64,000 nucleotides of DNA from Euzebya pacifica (GCF_003344865.1 NZ_CP031165.1:4717910-4781909), one strand, 5' to 3'. Counted from the first letter of the stretch, positions 19,145 to 27,664 are shown. Program-made: numbers and translations. Notes: generated from the letters alone by a model not told the origin.

Positions 19145-20524
19145 TCAGCAGGCGTTGGCGTCCAGCTCGTCGAGATGGGCCCGCACCGACGGATCGACGA
19201 CCTCGGGTCCGCCGACGACGGCGATGGCGACCGGACTGTCGCGACAGGAGGTCAGCGCCGCCTCGGTCGCCTCGGGCGCGTCGTGGGTGTCCACGTAGAG
19301 GAGGGGGGCGTGTTCGTCAGCGGCCAGCCCAGCCGCGAGGAGTCCGTGGGTCCAGGCATCGTCGAGGTACCCGTTGACCAGGTGGAACGCGGCGTCGCCG
19401 TCACGCCCCTCGCCGGCCGGACGCTGGGCAAGGAGCAGCCCGGCAGCAGCCACCGCGGTGCCGGCGCGGTCCGGACCCGCCACGCGCTGGACACCCGGCA
19501 GGCCCGCGAGTGCAGTGTCGCTGACCGCAGCGGGCCCCCCGGCCACGATCGTGCGGGCGCTGGCGTGCTCGGCCATCCAGGCGGCCACCTCGCGTGACCC
19601 GACGTCCCCATCGGTCAGCAGCACGGGCGTGGCGGTGCTGGCCGCGTAGGCCCCGAAGGCCACGGCATCCGCCCACGCTGCGGCACCCTCCCCGAAGGCG
19701 CGGGCCACCACGACGGTCGAGGGGTCTGCGCCGGAGTCGACCAGCCGCTCGGCAACCGCCAGCGCCGTCCCGATGCGCGACACCCCGGCCAGCCGCACGG
19801 GGTGGTGTCCGCGTGTGCGCAGCGCCTCGACGACCGGTTCGGCGATCGCCCCCGGACCGCCCAGGACCAGGACGGTCCCGCCGTCGGGCAGGACTCGGTC
19901 GATCTCCTCTGCGGTTGCCGGGGCCAGCGCGCCGGTCGCGGTGTACAGCAGCGGCGCGTTGCCGGTCAGCGCGGTGCCGGCCAGGGCGTCGGCGACGTCG
20001 TCGGATCGGGCGAGGACCACATGGGGGACACGAGCCGCGGCGCCGCGGAAGCGCATGCGGGACACCACCACGGCATCCTCGACCGGATCGTGGCCGACGA
20101 CCGGTGCGGGGAGGGTGTCGATGCTGATGGTCGCCCGGTCGTTGGCCGACCGTGGGTCGCTGGCGGTGCCCTGTACCGACGCGGCGACCTGCTGGGCCCC
20201 ACGCTCGGTCTGGACGATCTCCACCGGGAAGGTGGTGCGCGAGCCAGGCATCAGCTCGGGGGTGGTGCACCGCAGGGTGGTCGGTCCCTCGGCCACGCAG
20301 CCGGCGGGAAGGTCGACGGCGAGCAGGCCGGGCGGCAGGGTGACGACGGCAACGCCCGTGGCGTCGGAGGGACCGTCGTTGGCAACCTGGATCAGCAGGT
20401 CGTCGTCGTAGCTGGTCCGCAGCAGGGCGGAGATGTCGGCGGAGGCGAAGATGCCCTGGGCCCCGGCGGCGGCGGGGGCAAGCAGGAGAAGGATGACGGC
20501 AACGGCGAGGAGTGGTGATCGCAC
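19145..20524 (-). CDS. Secreted DUF11-CWB2 cell-wall protein, paralogue A
   Basis: A 459-residue exported protein. After a signal peptide it has a DUF11-like beta domain (about residues 25-120: YDDDLLIQVANDGPSDATGVAV, then LRCTTPELMPGSRTTFPVEI). CWB2 repeats follow, with motifs VVLARSDDVADALAGTAL, APLLYTATGAL, GGTVLVLGGPGAIAE, HPVRLAGVSRIGTALAVAE and VVGGPEVV. A C-terminal cysteine pair (SCRDSP and NAC) is shared with the next gene. The GTG at 20524 is preferred because its residues VRSPLL align with the start VRLLLL of the downstream-in-sequence paralogue at 20605; a TTG at 20548 is also open. Confidence 0.87.
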   Translation of the reverse strand: MRSPLLAVAVILLLLAPAAAGAQGIFASADISALLRTSYDDDLLIQVANDGPSDATGVAVVTLPPGLLAVDLPAGCVAEGPTTLRCTTPELMPGSRTTFPVEIVQTERGAQQVAASVQGTASDPRSANDRATISIDTLPAPVVGHDPVEDAVVVSRMRFRGAAARVPHVVLARSDDVADALAGTALTGNAPLLYTATGALAPATAEEIDRVLPDGGTVLVLGGPGAIAEPVVEALRTRGHHPVRLAGVSRIGTALAVAERLVDSGADPSTVVVARAFGEGAAAWADAVAFGAYAASTATPVLLTDGDVGSREVAAWMAEHASARTIVAGGPAAVSDTALAGLPGVQRVAGPDRAGTAVAAAGLLLAQRPAGEGRDGDAAFHLVNGYLDDAWTHGLLAAGLAADEHAPLLYVDTHDAPEATEAALTSCRDSPVAIAVVGGPEVVDPSVRAHLDELDANAC

Positions 20525-20604
20525 GCCCGGCACCGTTGCGCAGCGCAACCCCCAGGGACATCAATTTCACTCTGGGTAGCGTTCGGCATCCTGAGCGCCA
20601 CTTG

Positions 20605-21969
20605 TCAGCAGGCCGACGCGTCGAGCTGGTCCAGCTCGATCCGCAGCGAAGGGGCGACCTCGTCGGGGCCACCCACGACGGCGACCGCGACCGGCGCGTC
20701 GCGGCACGACGACAGTGCGGTGCGGGTCGCATCCGGTGCGTCGGTGCTGTTGACGAACAGCACCGGCGCACCTTCGTCGACGGCAAGGCCGGCGGCGAGG
20801 AGTCCGTGGGCCCAGCTGCTGTCGAGGTAGCCGTTGACGAGGTGGAACGCGGCGCCGCGTGACGTCCGCCGTGCGGGGAGGAGCTGGCTTGCGGCCACGG
20901 CGGTGCCGGCACGATCCACACCGGCCACGCGTTCGATGCCGGGGAGCCCCGCCAGCGCGCCGTCCTCGACCGCACCAACCCCGCCGGCCACGAGGGTTCG
21001 GGTGGTACCACGGGCGGCCATCCACTCGGCCACCTCGACCGACCCGGACGTGGGGTCGGTCAGCAGGATCGGCGTGGCGGTCTCGCCGGCGAAGGCCCCG
21101 AAGGCGATCGCATCGGCCCACGCCGCAGCCCCCTCCCCGAACGCACGGGCCACCACGACGGTCGACGGGTCCGCCCCGATGTCGACCAGCCGGTCGGCCA
21201 CCGCCAGCGCCGTTTCGATGCGAGACGCACCCGCAAGGCGCACGGGCTCGTGCCCCGCAGCGCGCAGCGAGGCAAGGACGGGATCGCCGATGGCCCCGGG
21301 ACCGCCCAGGACGAGCACGGTGCCACCCTGCGGGAGGACGCGATCGATCTCCGCAGCCGTCCGCGCATCCAACCCGTCCCGGCCGGTGAACAGCAACGGC
21401 GCGTCGCCGGTGAGCGCCGTCCCCACGAGGGCATCGGCGAAGTCGTCGCCGCGCGCCAGGACCACATGGGGGACCTGGGCCGCTGCGCCGCGGAACCGCA
21501 TGCGGGAGACGACGACGGCGGTGTCGGCGGTGTCGGTGCCGATGTTCGGCGTCGGCAGCGTCTCGATGCTCAACGTGTCGCGGTCGTTGGCCGCCAGCGG
21601 GTCTGTGGCGGTGCTGGTGACGACCACGCTCACCTGCTGTGCACCACGGTCGGTCTGGACGACCTCCAGCGGGAAGGTCGTGCTCGACCCCGGCCGCAGC
21701 AGGGGCGTGGAGCACCGGACCACCCGGGGCCCGTGGGCGGCACAACGGGCCGGCAGGTCGACCGCCATCAGGTCACGATCGAGCGAGATCTCTGCGGTGG
21801 CCCGTACCTCCGAGGGGCCGCGGTTGGCGACGTCCACGAGCAGGTCGTCGTCGTAGCTGCGTCGCATGTCCACGGCCACGTCCGCCGTGGCGAACAACCC
21901 CTGTGCGCTGGCCACCGCCGGCACGAACGAGGCGACGAGGGCTATCACGGTAAGTAGTAGGAGGCGCAC
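20605..21969 (-). CDS. Secreted DUF11-CWB2 cell-wall protein, paralogue B
   Basis: A 454-residue exported protein of the same architecture as its neighbour at 19145: signal peptide, DUF11-like domain (SYDDDLLVDVANRGPSEV), CWB2 repeats, and the same terminal cysteines (SCRDAP and SAC). Long stretches are near-identical, for instance MRFRGAAA-VPHVVLARGDD and DPSTVVVARAFGEGAAAWADA, so the pair arose by tandem duplication. Starts at GTG 21969. The two genes are 80 nt apart and probably form one transcript, B first. Such wall proteins may present a variable domain at the surface; no enzymatic motif is seen. Confidence 0.87.
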   Translation of the reverse strand: MRLLLLTVIALVASFVPAVASAQGLFATADVAVDMRRSYDDDLLVDVANRGPSEVRATAEISLDRDLMAVDLPARCAAHGPRVVRCSTPLLRPGSSTTFPLEVVQTDRGAQQVSVVVTSTATDPLAANDRDTLSIETLPTPNIGTDTADTAVVVSRMRFRGAAAQVPHVVLARGDDFADALVGTALTGDAPLLFTGRDGLDARTAAEIDRVLPQGGTVLVLGGPGAIGDPVLASLRAAGHEPVRLAGASRIETALAVADRLVDIGADPSTVVVARAFGEGAAAWADAIAFGAFAGETATPILLTDPTSGSVEVAEWMAARGTTRTLVAGGVGAVEDGALAGLPGIERVAGVDRAGTAVAASQLLPARRTSRGAAFHLVNGYLDSSWAHGLLAAGLAVDEGAPVLFVNSTDAPDATRTALSSCRDAPVAVAVVGGPDEVAPSLRIELDQLDASAC

Positions 21970-22034
21970 AGAGCGCAGGATCGCGCACGGGCGGGCATCG
22001 TGTCAGCCCTGGATCGAGAAAACTTGGCCGGGCC

Positions 22035-23186
22035 TCAGCTTTCGTCCAGCCACGCGCGGATCTCGGCGTCGTGCTGGCCGATGGACGGTGGGCCGTGTCG
22101 ATAGCTGGGAGCGGCTGTGCCCAACCCGATTGGGTTGCGGATCGAGGGCACGCCGTCGACCTCCACCACCGGGGACAGCCCCAGGGACTCCGCGAACGCG
22201 ACCCCCTCGGCCACGGTGTGCACCGGCCCGCCCGGCAGCCCGGCCGCGCGGAACGACTCGAACCACTCCCCCGTGGTCCTGACCCGCAGCGCGTCGACGA
22301 GCAACGGTTCGAGCTCGGCGCGGTTGGCGGTGCGGTCGGCGTTGGTCGCGAAGCGCGGGTCGTCGAGCAACTCGGGACACCCGAGGATCGTGCAGAGGCT
22401 ACGGAACTGTCCGTCGTTGGCGGCGATCACGATGATCTGGCCGTCGGCGGTGGGCAGCGGGTCGTAGGGGAAGATGCTGGGGTGGGCGTTGCCCATGCGG
22501 GAAGGCACGATCCCGCCGGCCACGACCGCGCTGGCCTGGTTGACCAGACCGGAGAGGGTCGAGCTGAGCAGGTCGACCTCGACGTGGTCGCCGAGTCCCG
22601 TGCCGGCGCGACGCTGGAGTGCGGCGAGGATGCCGACGGCCGCGTGCAACCCGGTGATGACGTCGCACACGGCGACGCCGGCACGCGTGGGTGGTCCCTC
22701 GGCGTCGCCCGTCAGGCTCATGAGCCCGCTGATGGCTTGGACCATGAGGTCATAGCCGGGCAGGGCCGCCCCGTCGCCACTGCCGAACCCGGTGATGGAG
22801 GCGTAGACCAGCCCCGGGTTGGCGGCGCGCACCGTGTCGTGGTCCAGTCCGAACCGGTCGAGGCCGCCGTGGCGGAAGTTCTGCACCATGACATCGGCCC
22901 GGGCGACGAGGCGTTGGGCGACGGCCAGGTCGTCGGGGTCGGTCAGGTCCAGGGCGATCGATCGCTTGTTCCGGTTGATCGCCAGGTAGTACGTCGACTG
23001 GCCGTCGCGGGTCGGGGGCTTCCACGTCCGCGTGTCGTCGCCGGCGGGGCTCTCGACCTTGATCACGTCGGCACCGAGGTCGGCCAGCATCATCGTGGCG
23101 TAGGGGCCGGCGAGGATGCGGGAGAAGTCCGCGACGACGAGCCCGCTGAGTGGACCGGGCTCGGCCGAATCACCCGCTGGGTTCAC
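22035..23186 (-). CDS. CaiB/BaiF (class III) CoA-transferase family protein
   Basis: A 383-residue cytosolic CoA-transferase. It opens with GLVVADFSRILAGPYATMMLADLGADVIKVE, the standard N-terminus of family III enzymes, and contains the catalytic aspartate region ITGLHAAVGILAAL preceded by GLMSLTG. These enzymes move CoA between carboxylic acids such as formate/oxalate, carnitine or bile acids; the acid here cannot be told. The GTG start at 23186 overlaps the fur stop by 4 nt, leaving AAGGA almost touching the start, so translation is probably coupled. Its link to a zinc regulator operon is odd and may be positional only. Confidence 0.88.
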   Translation of the reverse strand: MNPAGDSAEPGPLSGLVVADFSRILAGPYATMMLADLGADVIKVESPAGDDTRTWKPPTRDGQSTYYLAINRNKRSIALDLTDPDDLAVAQRLVARADVMVQNFRHGGLDRFGLDHDTVRAANPGLVYASITGFGSGDGAALPGYDLMVQAISGLMSLTGDAEGPPTRAGVAVCDVITGLHAAVGILAALQRRAGTGLGDHVEVDLLSSTLSGLVNQASAVVAGGIVPSRMGNAHPSIFPYDPLPTADGQIIVIAANDGQFRSLCTILGCPELLDDPRFATNADRTANRAELEPLLVDALRVRTTGEWFESFRAAGLPGGPVHTVAEGVAFAESLGLSPVVEVDGVPSIRNPIGLGTAAPSYRHGPPSIGQHDAEIRAWLDES

Positions 23187-23584
23187 TCCTTGCAGTTCGC
23201 GCAACGACCGTAGATGTCGGCGCGATGCGCGGTCACCTGGAAGTCGTGGGCCTCCGAGACCCGGCCCACCCACTCCTCCACGATCTCGGCCTGCAGCTCC
23301 TCCACCTCGTTGCACGACAGGCAGACGAGGTGGTGGTGGTGGCTGGTGGAGCAGAACCGGTAGGCCTGCTCACCGTCCCGGTCGAAGGAGTCGAGCAGCC
23401 CGGCTTCCTGGAGTGACTCCAGCGCCCGGTAGACCGTGGACAGGCCGATGGTCTCCCCACGCTGGCGGAACTCGGCCCACACGTCCTGGGCGCTCAGGGC
23501 GTCGGTGCGGTCCTTGAGCGTCTCGAGCACGGCGAGCCGTTGGCGCGTGACGCGCAGTCCCGCTTCGCGGAGCTCCGTTTCCAT
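23183..23584 (-). CDS. Fur-family metalloregulator, probably Zur
   Basis: A 133-residue Fur-fold repressor. A winged-helix domain (RVTRQRLAVLETLK, LSTVYRALESLQEAGLL) precedes the metal/dimer domain with HHHHLVCLSC and the final CANC, giving the two CxxC pairs of a structural zinc site. The gene follows a zinc-binding lipoprotein gene by about 70 nt, so Zur is favoured over Fur or PerR. Conserved motif copies lie upstream of this gene (23621-23633) and of the znuA-like gene (24745-24757), consistent with autoregulation. Confidence 0.85.
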   Translation of the reverse strand: METELREAGLRVTRQRLAVLETLKDRTDALSAQDVWAEFRQRGETIGLSTVYRALESLQEAGLLDSFDRDGEQAYRFCSTSHHHHLVCLSCNEVEELQAEIVEEWVGRVSEAHDFQVTAHRADIYGRCANCKE

Positions 23585-23620
23585 GACATCGGTCCCCGGG
23601 TCGTGAGGTCGTCGGCTGAC

Positions 23621-23633
23621 CGTTGATGATAGC
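23621..23633 (-). promoter_or_regulatory. Candidate Zur site upstream of fur/zur gene
   Basis: On the minus strand this reads GCTATCATCAACG and lies 37 nt upstream of the Fur-family start. It matches the site before the znuA-like gene at 10 of 13 positions, with all differences being transitions (consensus GCTATCRTYAAYG). No other explanation for the shared sequence is evident. Confidence 0.45.
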
Positions 23634-23657
23634 GAGCGTGGGTCGCCACCCCCGAGG

Positions 23658-24686
23658 TCAGCCGAGCGCGTCGGCGATCAGGGTGGCGTTGTGCCGCATG
23701 TAGTCGGCGTAGGTGGCAGCCGGGCCGTCGGCGTCGGTGAGGGAGCCACCGACCAGCTGGACCACGGCGATCTCCTCCCCGACCTCCTCGGCGACGACCT
23801 CGGCGAGGCGGGACGGGTCGGTGGTCTCGGTGAAGATCGCGGTCACCCCGGCATCGCGGATGTCCTCGACAAGGATCTCGAGGTCGGCTGCGCTGGGCTC
23901 GGCGAGGGTGCCACCGCCGGGGATGACCGTACCGAGGACCTCGAAGTCGTAGGCGTCGGCGAAGTAGTCGTAGCTGTCGTGGTTCGTCACGAGGACGCGA
24001 CGGTCGTCGGCCACCACCGACAGGATCTCCTCGACCTCCTCGTCGAGCTCGTGGAGCTCCGCGACGAGGACCTCGGCGCGCGCGGCCCACTCGTCCTCGG
24101 TCGCGCTGTCATCGACCTCGGCGAGGTGCAGCGCCAGGTCCTCGATGGCCTCGGCAACACGATCGGGGTCCATCCAGAAGTGCGGGTCGCCATCGGCGTG
24201 GTCGTGCTCGTGCGCGTGCCCCTCCTCCTCCGCGTGGTCCTCCTCGCTGTGATCCTCCTCCGCGTGGTCCTCCTCCTCCGCGTGGCCCTCCTCGAGCGTC
24301 GTCACGGTCTCCGCGAGGGACACCACCTCCACCCCTTCCTCAGCGGCGGACTCCAGCGCGTCGAGCATGCCCTCCTCGAGCCCGAGGCCGTTGGCGACGA
24401 CGATGTCGGCGTCGAGCAGCTGCTGCCCCTGGGCGGAGGAGAGCTGGAAGCTGTGGGGATCGGCGCCGACCGGCATCAGGGCGGTGACCGTGCCGTGATC
24501 GCCCACGAGCCGGTCGGTGAGGTCGGCGAGGATGTTGGTCGTCGTGACGACCACGAGGCCGTCGGCGGCAGCGGTTGCCTCCTCGCTCGCAGGCGACTCC
24601 GCGGTGGCGTCGGTTCCGCCACCGCAGGCGGCAGCGGCGAACGACAGCACGAGGGCGAGGATGGCAAGGGTGGGGCGATGTGACAC
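23658..24686 (-). CDS. znuA: ZnuA-like zinc/manganese-binding lipoprotein
   Basis: A 342-residue cluster-9 metal-binding protein. The lipoprotein signal is LALVLSFAAAACGG. The family metal ligands are seen in GADPHSFQLS and DPHFWMDP, in the histidine of TNHDSYDYFADAY, and in FTETTDPS. Between the first and second ligand regions lies a loop of about 40 residues made of His/Glu/Asp repeats (DHAEEDHSEEDHAEE and similar), a zinc-scavenging loop typical of ZnuA. Starts at GTG. No ZnuB permease or ZnuC ATPase gene is adjacent, so the transporter core must be elsewhere. It is the first gene of an operon with fur/zur. Confidence 0.88.
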   Translation of the reverse strand: MSHRPTLAILALVLSFAAAACGGGTDATAESPASEEATAAADGLVVVTTTNILADLTDRLVGDHGTVTALMPVGADPHSFQLSSAQGQQLLDADIVVANGLGLEEGMLDALESAAEEGVEVVSLAETVTTLEEGHAEEEDHAEEDHSEEDHAEEEGHAHEHDHADGDPHFWMDPDRVAEAIEDLALHLAEVDDSATEDEWAARAEVLVAELHELDEEVEEILSVVADDRRVLVTNHDSYDYFADAYDFEVLGTVIPGGGTLAEPSAADLEILVEDIRDAGVTAIFTETTDPSRLAEVVAEEVGEEIAVVQLVGGSLTDADGPAATYADYMRHNATLIADALG

Positions 24687-24744
24687 GGCTGGTCCTGGCG
24701 GTTCGGTGCAGCTGCAGGCTCTGACTGCTTCTGGGAATCGGTGT

Positions 24745-24757
24745 CATTAACGATAGC
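24745..24757 (-). promoter_or_regulatory. Candidate Zur site upstream of znuA
   Basis: On the minus strand this reads GCTATCGTTAATG, 58 nt upstream of the znuA-like start, within a short AT-rich patch. It shares GCTATCRTYAAYG with the site upstream of the Fur-family gene. Known actinobacterial Zur boxes are AT-rich palindromes containing ATCATT-like cores, to which this bears partial resemblance. Confidence 0.5.
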
Positions 24758-24782
24758 TCCACGCCCGGGCGCACGCACGGGA

Positions 24783-24811
24783 AACGGCCCGGACGCGAGA
24801 TCCGGGCCGTT
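24783..24811 (-). terminator. Terminator of the 24841 CWB2 gene
   Basis: A perfect 11-bp stem, AACGGCCCGGA pairing with TCCGGGCCGTT, with a seven-base loop. On the minus strand it lies 30 nt after the stop of the CWB2 gene and is followed by TTTCCC. It separates that gene from the znuA promoter. Confidence 0.8.
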
Positions 24812-24840
24812 GGGGTGACGTCGTCAGGGTGTGGGGTGGG

Positions 24841-26805
24841 TCACCCAGCGATCGCCGCCAGCTGCCCGTCGGTCACCAGGTCGGCCCCACCGAAGGTGAG
24901 GACCTGGCTGGTCCCGACGGTCCGTGCGGCCGCGATGACGGCCGGGGATGCCTCCGCGGGTGGGGTCTCCACGCCGAGCTGCGGGGCACCGGCAGCAGCC
25001 GAGACGACGGCCGCGGTCAGCGCGGTCTGCCAGCCCTGGTCGTGGCGCACGTTGACGACCACGACTCCCCCGCCGTCCAGTCCCTCGGCGTGCCACAGCT
25101 CGGTGGCGATCGCCGCGGAGGTGGCGGTGCGGTCGGCACCCGACACCCGGCGGACCTGCGGGACCGACAGCTCGTCGACGACCGTCTCGGCCACGGCGGC
25201 CTCACCGCCGAGGACGACCACCTCGGTGACCGCCGTGTGGGCGCCGAGGAAGGCAGCGGTGGTCTGGTTGAGCTGCGTCGACGGGGTCAGCAGGATCGGT
25301 ACCCCCGCCGCGGCGGCGTAGGCACCACCGGTGATGGCGTCGGCGAACGCGTCGCCACGGGCCAGCAGCACACGGCTGCCCGGCTGCTCGGCCAGGACGA
25401 CCTCGGCGATCCGTGCCGCGGTGTCCTCGCGTCCGGAACCGGCGAACCGGCAGGTGGACGGAAGCGGCGCGTCACAGGACCGACCGCCGGCAGCGGCCCG
25501 TGCCGTGGTGGCAGCCAGCTCGCTGACCGCGGCGTCGCCGCCGAGGGTCAGCACCGTGCCGTCACCGCCGGTGACCCGTGCGATCTCCGCCTCCACCCGG
25601 GGGTCGAGGTCGGCCCCCGACGGGGTCAGCAGGATCGGCCCACGGGTGCCGGCCAGCGCCGCGCCCGCCAGGGCGTCGGGGAACCGGTCAGCGGTCGCAA
25701 GGACCACACGGTCCGCGGCGCCGTCCTCGAACAACGAACGGGACGTGGCGACGGCCTGCCCGATGGGATCGGCGGCGCCGCCCCCGTCGATGCGGAAGAC
25801 CTCCCCGGGGTCGACGGGACCGGGATCGACCGGACCAGGGTCGACGGGGCCGCCGTCGGGGTCGTAGTCGGCCGCACCCCAGAAGGGATCGGTTGCGCCC
25901 TCGGCCAGGACGATGTCCTCCCCGGCGCCGCAGGGGTCGGCGGAGAAACCGGGCAGGACCACAACCTCGGCCTCGTCGAGGTCCTCCTCGGCGAGGCGCT
26001 CGGTGAAGACGACCCCACCGTTGTTGGGGGCGATGGACACGTCGTCGAAGGACACGACTTCCTCGTCGTTGACGATGAAGCAGGGCAGCGCCGTGGGTGC
26101 CGCCGGGGGTGCGCCGTTCATCCGGTGCATCTCGATCACGGGGGCACAGCCGAGACCCGGGTGCTCGGTGGCTCCGTGGTCACAGCCGGCAACGGCGAGG
26201 AGCGATCCGTCGGGGGAGATGTCGATGTCGGCGACGTCGACCAGGCCCCGGTCGAACCACGGGGAGGTCTCGGTGGAACCCGGGCCGAAGGTCTCCAGCC
26301 CGTTGACGACGACGGTGGCGGTGCCGGGCACGAACGTCAGGCCGTGACTCTGCACCACACCGCCCAGCGAGGCGGTCTGGCGCCCGTCGCTGGGGATCAG
26401 CTCGGTGTTCCGGCAGGAGTCCAGGTCACCGTTGGGCCGGTTGCACAACATGATGGAGGCGTAGGCGACCAGCGAGCCGTCGGCGCTGACCTCCATGTCG
26501 TAGATGCCGCCGGCGAAGACGTCGTCGGGCACGAAGGAGGACAGGACCTCACCCGACTGGGTCATGCGGACGATGGTCTCACCGTCGCGGACGGCGACGA
26601 CCGTGCCGTCGTCGGCCATGCTGGGGGCCTCCCACACGCCGCCACCAGCGACGACGTGGCTGGCCGACCCGTCCGGGGCCGAGGCGATGACGTTGCCGTC
26701 CTGCAGGTAGACGATCGTGCCGGGCAGCGCCTGGGCGGAGGCCGGCGAGAGGGGGACGAGGGCCATCACCAGGACGGTGAGGGCCAGTGCGGTGCGGATG
26801 CGCAT
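24841..26805 (-). CDS. Secreted protein with beta-propeller-like N-terminus and CWB2 repeats
   Basis: A 654-residue exported protein. A signal peptide (LALTVLVMALVPLSPASAQA) is followed by about 310 residues with TolB/WD40-like blades (for example TIVYLQDGNVIASAPDG, MEVSADGSLVAYAS, DISPDGSLLAVAG). A linker with four VDPG repeats comes next. CWB2 repeats follow (VVLATADRFPDALAGAAL, GPILLTPSGA, GTVLTLGGDAAVS, VLTFGGADLV). The same fold order is found in the protein at 32899. It may be a wall-anchored propeller binding a ligand or partner. The ATG at 26805 is chosen for its signal peptide; an ATG at 26853 overlapping the cupredoxin stop (ATGA) would add 16 residues. Confidence 0.85.
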   Translation of the reverse strand: MRIRTALALTVLVMALVPLSPASAQALPGTIVYLQDGNVIASAPDGSASHVVAGGGVWEAPSMADDGTVVAVRDGETIVRMTQSGEVLSSFVPDDVFAGGIYDMEVSADGSLVAYASIMLCNRPNGDLDSCRNTELIPSDGRQTASLGGVVQSHGLTFVPGTATVVVNGLETFGPGSTETSPWFDRGLVDVADIDISPDGSLLAVAGCDHGATEHPGLGCAPVIEMHRMNGAPPAAPTALPCFIVNDEEVVSFDDVSIAPNNGGVVFTERLAEEDLDEAEVVVLPGFSADPCGAGEDIVLAEGATDPFWGAADYDPDGGPVDPGPVDPGPVDPGEVFRIDGGGAADPIGQAVATSRSLFEDGAADRVVLATADRFPDALAGAALAGTRGPILLTPSGADLDPRVEAEIARVTGGDGTVLTLGGDAAVSELAATTARAAAGGRSCDAPLPSTCRFAGSGREDTAARIAEVVLAEQPGSRVLLARGDAFADAITGGAYAAAAGVPILLTPSTQLNQTTAAFLGAHTAVTEVVVLGGEAAVAETVVDELSVPQVRRVSGADRTATSAAIATELWHAEGLDGGGVVVVNVRHDQGWQTALTAAVVSAAAGAPQLGVETPPAEASPAVIAAARTVGTSQVLTFGGADLVTDGQLAAIAG

Positions 26806-26849
26806 GGCGGGGGTGTTCCTCTGGAATGCGGTGGATCGGGGAACGGCGG

Positions 26850-27437
26850 TCATGCCTCGACCACGATCTCGGCGACCATGCCGACCGATGCGTGGGGCGG
26901 GGCGTCGCTCTCGACGGGGCCCTCCTGCTCGAAGATCAGCTCGGGGTCACCGCCGACCGGCAGGAAGCAGATCGCCAGGTAGCGGCCGGGTTCAGTGATG
27001 GTCCCGTCGCCGACGTAGAGCTGGCCGTCCTGGCTGGGACCGGCAACGGAGACGAGGACGGGCTCGGCTGCCGTGGGGTCCAGCGCTTCCCACAGCTCCT
27101 CCACCGGGCGGGTCTCGTCGGCGTCGAGGGGGAAGACGACCAGCTCGTGGGCCTCCTCGAGCGAGGCGTTGACGAAGGCGATGGTGTCACCGGCGCGGAC
27201 GACGTCGGGGATGCCCTCGAAGACGTAGTCGCGGCCCGTGATGATGGCGTCGGCGCCGACACGTTCCCCGTCGGCGGGGTCGGAGGTGGCGGCCGGGTCG
27301 ACGGACTGCGGGTCGGAGAACTCGCGTTCGGCGCTGGAGCTGGTGCTCGTGCACCCGGCGGCAAGGACGAGGAGGGCGCTGGCCGCGATGGCGACGGCGC
27401 GGGGGCCTGTGCGGAAGCGGGTGGTGAGGGGGTGCAT
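26850..27437 (-). CDS. Cupredoxin-like lipoprotein
   Basis: A 195-residue exported lipoprotein (lipobox LAAGC, Cys29) with a plastocyanin-type domain. A complete type-1 copper set is in order: His97 (LEEAHELVVF), Cys157 (YLAICFLP), His182 and Met187 (PPHASVGM). The sequence between Cys and His is longer than in plastocyanin, with an acidic insert. It should be a blue-copper electron carrier or copper sensor outside the membrane. The CWB2 gene at 24841 follows directly with a possible ATGA overlap, so the two are likely cotranscribed. A phased repeat array lies about 125 nt upstream. Confidence 0.82.
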   Translation of the reverse strand: MHPLTTRFRTGPRAVAIAASALLVLAAGCTSTSSSAEREFSDPQSVDPAATSDPADGERVGADAIITGRDYVFEGIPDVVRAGDTIAFVNASLEEAHELVVFPLDADETRPVEELWEALDPTAAEPVLVSVAGPSQDGQLYVGDGTITEPGRYLAICFLPVGGDPELIFEQEGPVESDAPPHASVGMVAEIVVEA

Positions 27438-27519
27438 GTCGTGTGTTCCTGTTGGTCGGTGACCGGGTCGGCGGACCGTCGGTCGGCGGGTGGCGAGCGG
27501 AGTCGCTCGAGCCACGGCG

Positions 27520-27591
27520 ACCGTAGGAACGCCGAGGACGCCACGAGCCCCCTCCCCCTGCGGTGCAGCCGGCCTGCAACCCCCCTGCAAC
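27520..27591 (-). promoter_or_regulatory. Phased heptamer operator and TACGGT element upstream of cupredoxin gene
   Basis: On the minus strand three heptamers lie 11 bp apart: GTTGCAG (27591-27585), GTTGCAG (27580-27574) and GCTGCAC (27569-27563). Exactly 37 nt after the last is TACGGT (27525-27520), a TANNNT -10-like box. Direct repeats with 11-bp spacing are how OmpR/PhoP-type response regulators bind. The same arrangement with the same 37-nt spacing occurs at 29616-29687. Confidence 0.55.
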
Positions 27592-27632
27592 CGTGTCGCG
27601 CAACGGGCCACATTTCGTGATTGGCCGACACG
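27592..27632. repeat. 41-bp imperfect direct repeat, copy 1
   Basis: Begins with CGTGTCG and ends with CGACACG, which are mutually inverted. Inside it carries AACGGGCCAC, TCGT and TTGG. A second copy is at 27665-27705, 73 bp downstream. About 33 of 41 positions agree. It lies in the divergent gap between the cupredoxin and renalase-like genes. Confidence 0.6.
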
Positions 27633-27664
27633 CGTCGGGGTCGGGCCCACCCCCACCCCGGAGG

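Noticed and set aside
24180-24300. Repeated CTCCTCCGCGTGGTC units as a DNA repeat element
   Set aside because: They encode the His/Glu-rich metal loop of the ZnuA-like protein.
25790-25860. Repeated GGTCGAC-type units as a CRISPR-like or minisatellite array
   Set aside because: They encode the VDPG repeats of a protein linker in the CWB2 protein; no unique spacers.
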